64,000 nucleotides of DNA from Cucumis sativus (taxonomy: Eukaryota; Streptophyta; Magnoliopsida; Cucurbitales; Cucurbitaceae): contig NC_026659.2 in assembly GCF_000004075.3 (NCBI RefSeq), forward strand, positions 22,152,272-22,216,271, given 5' to 3'. A program made the translations under genes and the position numbers. The notes below the pieces were generated by a model. The model was not told where the DNA came from, searched no databases, and saw only the letters and a program-made list of their open reading frames with translations. Shown one piece after another: positions 57,071 through 64,000 of this stretch (within the stretch, counting starts at the first letter, position 1; each line of letters opens with the position of its first letter).

Positions 57071-60000
57071 CTACCTATCACTAAAAACTTGCTTTACCCA
57101 ATTCCACACTCCATGAAACTTCTCCCTTTGTATTTTCATGGTGGCATTAGCTCGAGCCTCAGCTTGAGCTGGAGTTTCTCCCACAGTTTCAGCTCCTGTA
57201 TGTATGTATAGTGAAATAATTATCGAGTTTTAGTTGATAGGATATCATAAACTGTCAACTTAATTGTATCACTAATTTGAAACAACAATTAGAGATCATC
57301 AATTTTAGTTGAAGAAATAATAGTTTGACTATGTAACTTTTCTTTTTTTTAAAAAAAAATTAAGTTTATTTTCTTTTCATTTTCTTACCTTGATTTGCAT
57401 CTAAAATATTATGGCTAAATTCTTAGCCAAATTTTAAAAACATAAGCAAGCATTGAGATGCTACTTTTTGTAGTTACAAATTTGGATTTAGATCTTTTAA
57501 CCATTAGTGAAAAGTATATATCAAATAAAAAGATTACAAATTTGGATTTAAATCTTTTAATCATTAGTGAAAAGTATATATCGTGAAAATAATGTTTATA
57601 GACTTAATTTTCAAAAACAAAAACAAGAAACAAAATAGTTACCAAACCGAATCTTAATTATCGGTTAAAATGTAAATTTGATTCTTATAATTTATAATTT
57701 GAATTTAGTCCTTATGTTTTAATAAAACTCTCCTAACGGGTAGGAGCTATTTATGAGACAGCTATTAAACCATAGGTACTAAATTCAAAATTCTTTCTTA
57801 GATTAAATTCGTAATCTACCCTTTAATTAGATCAAATACTTGGATGAAAACACAATGAACCCAATGGAAAACTCACCATATTTTGTGTCCTGTTCTTGCC
57901 GTTCCAGCTGCTTGGTGAAGGCCTTGGCCGCCATAAACACATTGGCTGGAATTTCCCAGCCACCTCCAAACACGCCATATCCTTTCTTGGGCAGTGGCTG
58001 CATCAAATACTCCAACACTTCCAGTTCCTCCTTTTCTACCCAATATATGCAATTCACAGGACATGATTCTACTGAAACCTATAAGAATGAAACAAAAATG
58101 ACGCTGTTTGGTGTTCTTTTGAGTTTTATCTCTACTGATTTACTCTCATTTACCTGAATTTTTTTATCATTGTCTCCATACTGAACCTTTACTCGTGCAC
58201 GGCCGAGAGTCTCATCCATGGTGAATGTATTACTTGCATTGTGTACACATTCCCTGCACCCTGTGAGAAATTATGCAGGTGATCTCTCATGTTCATATCA
58301 GGTAGTAGTTTGCAATTATTAAGGATAGCCAGTTTGATCCTCTTTACTATTTCTTATCCATGTGACAAGATGAGTTTAATCTAATAAGACTAAGTTAATA
58401 ACTTCCTTAAAGCTGAATTTAAATTTTGTAGCTACGCCTACAATATATCTTCTCACACTACTTATGAATCTCAAATAATTACTTACTCAACTAGTAAAAA
58501 TGTGGAAGCAAATTTCACTTTTGGTCATGTTTGTTTAACTCTAATCCACAATAATCATCCAAACTATAAAAATCATCTCTTGCTACAACAAATATTATTT
58601 TGTACTCTTCAATTAGCTATAATATATACTATTTCAAAACCTCTCATTTGATTTTTACTCTTGTAAATTTTATCATTTTTCTATTATTTGCTATCAAAGT
58701 ATAATAGTTAAAGCACGTATTATTATAACCCAAACTAAAATAATTTACGTTTTAAAAACAAACTATTATAACTTAACTCTAATAACTTAGGCCTATAATA
58801 ACTAAGTTCTTGTTCCGAACATGTCTTAAAATTTTAAAATATTTATTTTCGTACAAGAACTTTTGTGTTAGTTCTATTTTGGTTCAGAAACATTTATACA
58901 TCTATTTTAGAACTTAAACTTCCATAAACAACTATTTTGGTCATTCTTATATTATTTGTGTATCTAACTTTCACTTGTTTACTACTTCTCTCTAAAATTG
59001 ATGTGATTTGAAGCTATAGTCATATTAATATATTGGTACACATCTACAATTACATCACTATTTTGTTAAAACAAATTAAAAACCAAGATGTAATTTTAAA
59101 GAAAGTTTAGGAGCTAAATATACATTTTGAAAGTTTAATGTTGTAAACCTAAAAGATATAAATATCCCTGCAATTTTGTTTACTAAAAGTTGATTGGTTT
59201 TTCTTAAAAAAATAAAATAAACAGAAAGTCTTAAAAACACATATTTGGTTCCTAAACTTGGGTGAAAACAACAATTTAGTTGGCGAACATTGTGGAGTGA
59301 GTGCTTTCAATTTTACCATAATTTATTCATAAACTTTAATATTTAACAATCTAATCTTTGTACTTTTAAATTTGTAAAAATTTAATCCACAATGTTAATC
59401 AAAATTAAATGAAATGAGTTTCTCAACTTGATTATTCTATAATCTCACCAAATCTTTGATACTAATTTCTACTGCAAGAACTAAATTGTAACAAAGTTTA
59501 AATTAGAAGGACTAAATTATTATATAATAAATTTTATAAACTAAACACTAAATCGGTACAAACAAAAATTTAGGAATTAAATTGTTGCTTCAAAAGTTTA
59601 GAACGTTAAACTTAAGATGACTTCTAATCAAGTTCATTTAGATAGCGAATATTGAAGGATGAGCTCAACCATACGACATACCTATGCATGCATTCCCATC
59701 GACAAACAAAGCCTGAGGTCTCAGAGGTCCATTCCACGAACTGTAACCTAATCCGGTGCCAAAATTCCCAAATCTGACCCTCATCCCACCCGTGTAAGTG
59801 TCATATTGCTTCCTTCGATCCTCTCTCATCAGAACCCCATAAGCCTCATTCAGTCTCAGTGTATACTCGTGGCCCTAACAAAGTTTTAAAAAATCATCAA
59901 ACAGCAATCAATGTGTTTTGCGATCAATTCCGGAAGAACATTAATAAGCAAACCTCTTGGCCTGCAATATCAGGATGAAATTTCTTCTGCAACTTTCGGT

Positions 60001-60467
60001 ATGCTTCTTTGATTTCTTGAGTATTTGAATCTGCAGAAACTCCAAGAAGCTCGTAATAGTTCATTTCGTTTACTCTTTCACTTGCGCTGCATCTAATTGA
60101 CGTCAATCTCTGCCTCCTTCCGACCAAGATTCTGATCATAAGTATTATATTTAGCAGTAAAATTGGAGGAATGAAGGCTCAAAATTATATATAAGCTCGT
60201 CAAATTTAAAAGAAGTTCGTAATAGTTCGTTTCGTTAATCGCCGTCCATCTCTGCCCTTCCGATCGAAAGTCGTCCATCAGAAGTATTATTTAGCAGAAA
60301 AACTGGAGGAATTAAGATTATCAAAATATAGAGCTCTTTACGATGGATCTCCGTGCAGAGAATTACCTTAAGATGTGCTTGTTATGATCCTTAGGATGCG
60401 GAAGAGATGGAGAAGAAGCAATTGGCGGCATTGAGTGATGGATAGATGGAACAATAGAGATAGCCAT
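57071..60467 (-). CDS. chloroplast DnaJ protein with 4Fe-4S ferredoxin domain (DJC77-like)
   Basis: Exons (descending): 60467-60367, 60131-59954, 59874-59682, 58260-58154, 58078-57877, 57195-57071. They total 906 bp, 301 residues plus stop, all phases consistent. The N-terminus ([19 protein letters not shown]) is Ser/Pro-rich like a plastid transit peptide. The J-domain (about 57-120) contains [20 protein letters not shown] and the HPD triad at 86-88, needed to stimulate Hsp70. It is followed by a bacterial-type ferredoxin domain: CIGCREC (Cys156, 159, 162) and SCPVNC (Cys199, 203). This architecture is that of Arabidopsis DJC76/DJC77/DJC82. DJC77 seems closest, but the choice among the three is not certain. 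The third intron (59681-58261, about 1.4 kb) is the largest. Intron 1 contains a decayed copy of exon 2. Confidence 0.9.
57474..57590. repeat. 60-bp tandem duplication in DnaJ last intron
   Basis: 'ttacaaatttggattta...ttagtgaaaagtatatatc' occurs twice in tandem with a 60-bp period and few differences. Confidence 0.75.
60204..60345 (-). pseudogene. decayed tandem copy of DnaJ exon 2
   Basis: On the minus strand this block within intron 1 repeats the start of exon 2 and its upstream intron flank. CGGAAGGGCAGAGAT and GAACTATTACGAACTTCTT correspond to CGGAAGGAGGCAGAG and GAACTATTACGAGCTTCTT in the real exon, and 'agtattatttagcag' matches the flank. The middle has lost about 24 bp and the reading frame, and the copy stops after NYYELL-like codons, before the HPD motif. 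Confidence 0.72.
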
Positions 60468-62399
60468 GAGCTGGAAGAGTGAATAATCTGCAAATTGTTT
60501 TACGGAGGTTTTGGGGAGGAGAAAGTTGGCGGTGCTAATCGGCAGTTGAGTTGAGGAAGGAAGAGGGTGAAGTGGATTAGATATTTATTGGGATTCGTGA
60601 TATTTGTGAAGGACCCATGAGTTGCTTTTGCTGTGGAAACTGATTTCTACTGACTTTTGTAGTATATATTTATTCTTACTTCCAACTTAGAAGTATCTCT
60701 ATTTTTGTTTTACTCTCCGATCATACAAAGAAATAAAACCATTACAAGTTTTAGTATTTTTTTTTCAATTTTAAAAAATTATGTGCACATACTTCTCTAA
60801 TCTAAAAAAACGGGCTAAAATATACACAATCATAAAACAAGCTTAATTTTTTAAAAACAAAAATCAAAATGATTATGAAATAGAGCTTTCAAATTATCAA
60901 AATAAACCTATTTAGAAGTCTAAATCTTTCACCCTAAATGCCGCTAAAAATAACTAATCTTTCTATTTGACCATGGAATAAGCCATTGGATTTTTAATTT
61001 TATGTTTAATAGATTTGTGGTATATTTATCTCTTTAAAACTCACGTAACATTTATTTTTTGTTTGAAAGGATGAGTTGAACTATGTTTTAGGTTAGTCAA
61101 GGTTCAACTAAGATAAAAAAATAACTATATGTTCTATGGTTATAAATTTGAGAGACTCTAAGAGTTGGGAAGGTTTTAGGGGTATGAAGAGTTGGGAATA
61201 TATCTATAATATGATATATGCTATATATCTTCCGATTTTCGAACATAACCCCTTCTTTCTGCCAGATCACTCAATAGAAATACCCCCCACCACAAGAACT
61301 ATGTACTATTCATTCTTGAAGATTGAATACAATAAGACAATAAATGACCACAATTTTCCAAATGTATTTTCAAGACTGTTTCTTGTCAACATTATTTAAA
61401 ATTAACTCTATTTCAACACTAAACTCCACCATTGTGAGTTGTAAATTATATATATATAATATAATATAAAGTGTACCTAGCTTTAAAAAGAATTGTAAAA
61501 TTATCCCTCAAGTTTCATATTCACAAGACGTTTCAAAAGAATGGTGAAAAAAGAGGTCTAAGACTAAAAATGATGGGGTGATTCAAAGTTTTAATTTCTA
61601 GACCATTGACATGCCATCTTCTGTCTCATTTTTCTTCCAAAAGTTTAAAGAATTGATTCATACTTTTTTTTAAAAAAAATATGTTGATGAAAGTTTAGTG
61701 ACAACATTGTAAATTTTAAAATATAAATGTATTTTTTAAACAAAAGGAAAACTAGTGTACTTTTTTAATTAAACAAATGATATTAAATTCCAATTTCACC
61801 CCGAAATTAGGGGTAAAATGGTAAAAGGAAAAATTCTCAAAATTATATATATATAAAAGACTAATAAATAAAAGGAAAAAAAATACATTTTTAGCCCTAA
61901 GTTTGCATTTGGTCTTGCACATTTTTTATTACACATTTCTAGGAATAAACTTATTTGATCATCTTTGTAATCTATCAGTTTTAAAAAATAAATTTAGAAA
62001 ATTCTTCAAAACTTTATACATATATTTTTTAAAATACTTGTATGATATTTAAAATGAGAAAAAATAATTTTTAAAAATTATATATTTTTTAAATAATTTT
62101 TTCTAATTTTAAATATACTAAAAAATTAAAAATCTTTTAAACTTAATTTTAAAAATTCAAAGATAAGTTTTAAAAACTCAAGAGTTCTGCCGGAACTAAC
62201 CGTCATTTTTTTTTCTCTTTCTCTTTTCATTTTTTAAAAAATAGAAGTGTTTGGTAACTTTACAGTTTTTCTTTCTAAAAAATCAGAAACATTTTCAATT
62301 TTTTTAAAGAATTTTTTGGAAAAAAGGGTTAATTTTCCTTGAATAAAATGTGTTAAAAGAAAAAAGATACATTTCCAAATGAGCACAGCGTGCGCTTAT
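60468..62399. other. intergenic region between DnaJ and MER3 genes
   Basis: It contains the DnaJ promoter side, then AT-rich DNA with low-complexity frames. No gene, RNA or clear repeat is recognised. Confidence 0.5.
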
Positions 62400-63148
62400 G
62401 GTTCCCGCCATTTCAAGGGGATAGCCGTAGGGGTACTATGGATATTTCAACTTCATCTTCAGTTTTCATTTTAAACACACCTCCACTGCGCTCTTCAGTT
62501 TTCATTTTCGTTCTTCTTCTTGTCGCTTTTCAAAGGCTTCACTCGCGCTTACGATACGATCATCGAGACTCAAATTCCGGAATCTCTCCATTTAACTGCC
62601 GAGAAAGAAGAAGTGCACAGACAATGGAATACTAGTTTTCATCATCGATCATGCCTGAACAAACTGTTTTGAGGCATTTCCGATAAGCTAGAGTTCAGAA
62701 GGATTCCGGTATTATCGCCTTCTTCCATTTTCGTTTTGACTATATTACATATATGTGTTTTGAATGTTTGCGTTGCGAGATTGTCGACGGATTTCTTCAG
62801 GATTGTTCTGAATTTGAGCTTGAAGCATGATTTCATTGCTTGGACTGATTTTTTTTTTTTTTCGCTTAAAGAATTTGTGGCGTTTATTCATGGTTGAACC
62901 TTTGCATTCTTGGTGCTTCTTTATATATTTGGTTCTTTTACATTGTATTTGCTTTACAGACTTTTCCGTCCGAGTCTCTGGATGTTTATAGTCATGATTG
63001 AGGCTAACGAACTTGCAAATGTCCATTTCTTCTTCGTAATGTCTTTATTATTTTATTTTCTGCTTGTTAACTGTATAGAAGATCTTACTATTGACAGTAA
63101 TGTTTTCCTTGCATCAGTATCAATCAACGCAGTTATTCTAACGCGTCC
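62400..63148 (+). other. probable promoter/5' UTR region of the MER3 gene
   Basis: Composition changes to GC-richer DNA at about 62390. A short direct repeat (CTTCAGTTTTCATTTT near 62457 and 62492) and an 81-codon open frame without domain ending at 62635 are present; the latter could be an upstream ORF in the leader. Splice structure of the leader was not resolved. Confidence 0.4.
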
Positions 63149-64000
63149 ATGGAATCATATTCACTGAAATCTGTGTCAGATTTACCCGCACCATTTCGGT
63201 CGACTTTTAGTTTCAGGTAACATGTCAAATCTATTGAACTTTGAGCTCCAGTCTTCTTAGAAACTACACTAGATCGACTATTAAGTTAAGAAATAAAAAT
63301 TTCCGTTGATTGGTTTCAATAAAACTGAATGATACATATTATATATTTCATATTTAACAGTCTGTAAATCTCCTAGTTGCATATGGCCTTACGCTTTTTA
63401 GTTGAACTTTAAGTTATTACATGTTTGATGTTATGCAACAAGAAAAGCTTTTAAGTTGAAATTTCGTATTTAACACTGAAATGAAATTTGTTCCTTGTAA
63501 AAAAAATCTAGTTGTTAGCTTATTGCATATCATCTTCGATTGTCTACTTCTTGCAATAGAATAAACTGATCATCGCTTTATCAATGTGCTTAGCGGCATC
63601 AGTTCTGCATTGAGTTTGTAGTTACTTCCTCATTATTTCACGAGAAGAATAGCGTGAGAGCTTGTTTCAAACTAGTTGCACGCAAGTTCAAAGTTGGAAT
63701 AGAAATCGACCATCTTAACCTTTTAACTGATGTACTATTGCTGTTTTCTAATTCCTAAAGATGTGAGATAACATCGGATGTTAAAGTTTAAGTGAACAAA
63801 TAACATCGGATGTTAAAATTTAAGCGAACATTCTCACATGACTGTTTTCTCTTATATATGTTATGTTCTCTCCGACTCAAGTTGTGAACACTAAGTTAAT
63901 CCATTCTTATTAACCGCACTACAAACAGGTACTTTAATTCACTGCAGAGTGAATGTTTCCCTGTTTGTTTCAACTCCGATATAAACATGGTGATTTCAGC
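63149..64000 (+). CDS. MER3: meiotic DNA helicase MER3/HFM1 (ROCK-N-ROLLERS), 5' part only
   Basis: Two coding exons are visible: 63149-63216 and 63929 to beyond the window edge. The first encodes MESYSLKSVSDLPAPFRSTF and ends in TTTCAG|GTAACA. The second starts after ACAAACAG and encodes YFNSLQSECFPVCFNSDINM followed by VISA. This is the N-terminus of the SF2 (Ski2-like) helicase MER3: the Q-motif-like FNSLQSECF and the start of motif I, whose Walker A should follow immediately outside the window. MER3 is a ZMM protein required for class I meiotic crossovers. The phase joins correctly (AG|G). The protein is incomplete here only because the window ends. Confidence 0.88.

Noticed and set aside
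62390..62635. 81-codon frame treated as a separate gene upstream of MER3.
   Set aside because: No domain, and it sits in the presumed promoter/leader; kept only as a possible uORF.

Overview
The window is nuclear DNA of a flowering plant. It is AT-rich and intron-containing, with GT-AG introns, U-rich mini-introns, plant-type Pol III promoters and sparse genes among decayed transposons. Every gene recognised is a plant (eudicot) family. The gene set and a dispersed repeat built on CTATCA/TGATAG palindromes suggest a cucurbit such as Cucumis. That is inference and cannot be proven from the sequence alone. I see no bacterial, viral or CRISPR content.

Layout. 1-5 kb: gene-poor. 5.0-5.3 kb (-): a SIAMESE-RELATED CDK inhibitor (SMR6-like) with E2F-type sites just upstream. 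8.5-8.9 kb: first 7SL (SRP) RNA gene. 11.4-13.5 kb: a hAT-like MITE and a 1.5-kb solo LTR with a 5-bp target-site duplication. 14.4-16.9 kb (+): an LBD25-type LOB-domain gene with a predicted 2-kb intron in its 5' UTR. 22.6-24.0 kb: an H-form oleosin with seed-type promoter boxes, followed by the second 7SL gene and an opposing 51-codon ORF. 25.6-28.1 kb: nested CACTA and Copia remnants. 28.5-29.7 kb: a DUF547 pseudogene fragment joined to a second copy of the oleosin 3' end and the third 7SL gene. 31.3-32.2 kb (-): a frameshifted Ycf20-like (DUF565) gene. 32.9-34.8 kb (-): an intronless P-class PPR gene. 40.9-41.4 kb (+): a DUF761 gene. 47.8-51.7 kb (-): a complete ten-exon GT14 glycosyltransferase. 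54.6-56.8 kb (+): sirohydrochlorin ferrochelatase (SirB), tail-to-tail with a six-exon DnaJ-ferredoxin gene at 57.1-60.5 kb (-). 63.1 kb to the right edge (+): the first two coding exons of the meiotic helicase MER3/HFM1, cut by the window end.

The genes do not form an operon or a metabolic cluster. The SMR, LBD25, oleosin and MER3 order recalls an Arabidopsis chromosome 3 block (SMR7, LBD25, OLEO4, RCK). SMR6, OLEO2 and a PPR gene lie together on Arabidopsis chromosome 5, so ancient conserved synteny is likely. The most unusual part is 22.8-33 kb. There a duplication copied the oleosin 3' end with its downstream 7SL gene, fused it out of frame to a captured DUF547 fragment, and apparently also copied the leader of a small ORF. 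Exon models for GT14, SirB and DnaJ were checked codon by codon: reading frames stay open across all proposed junctions and total lengths are multiples of three.
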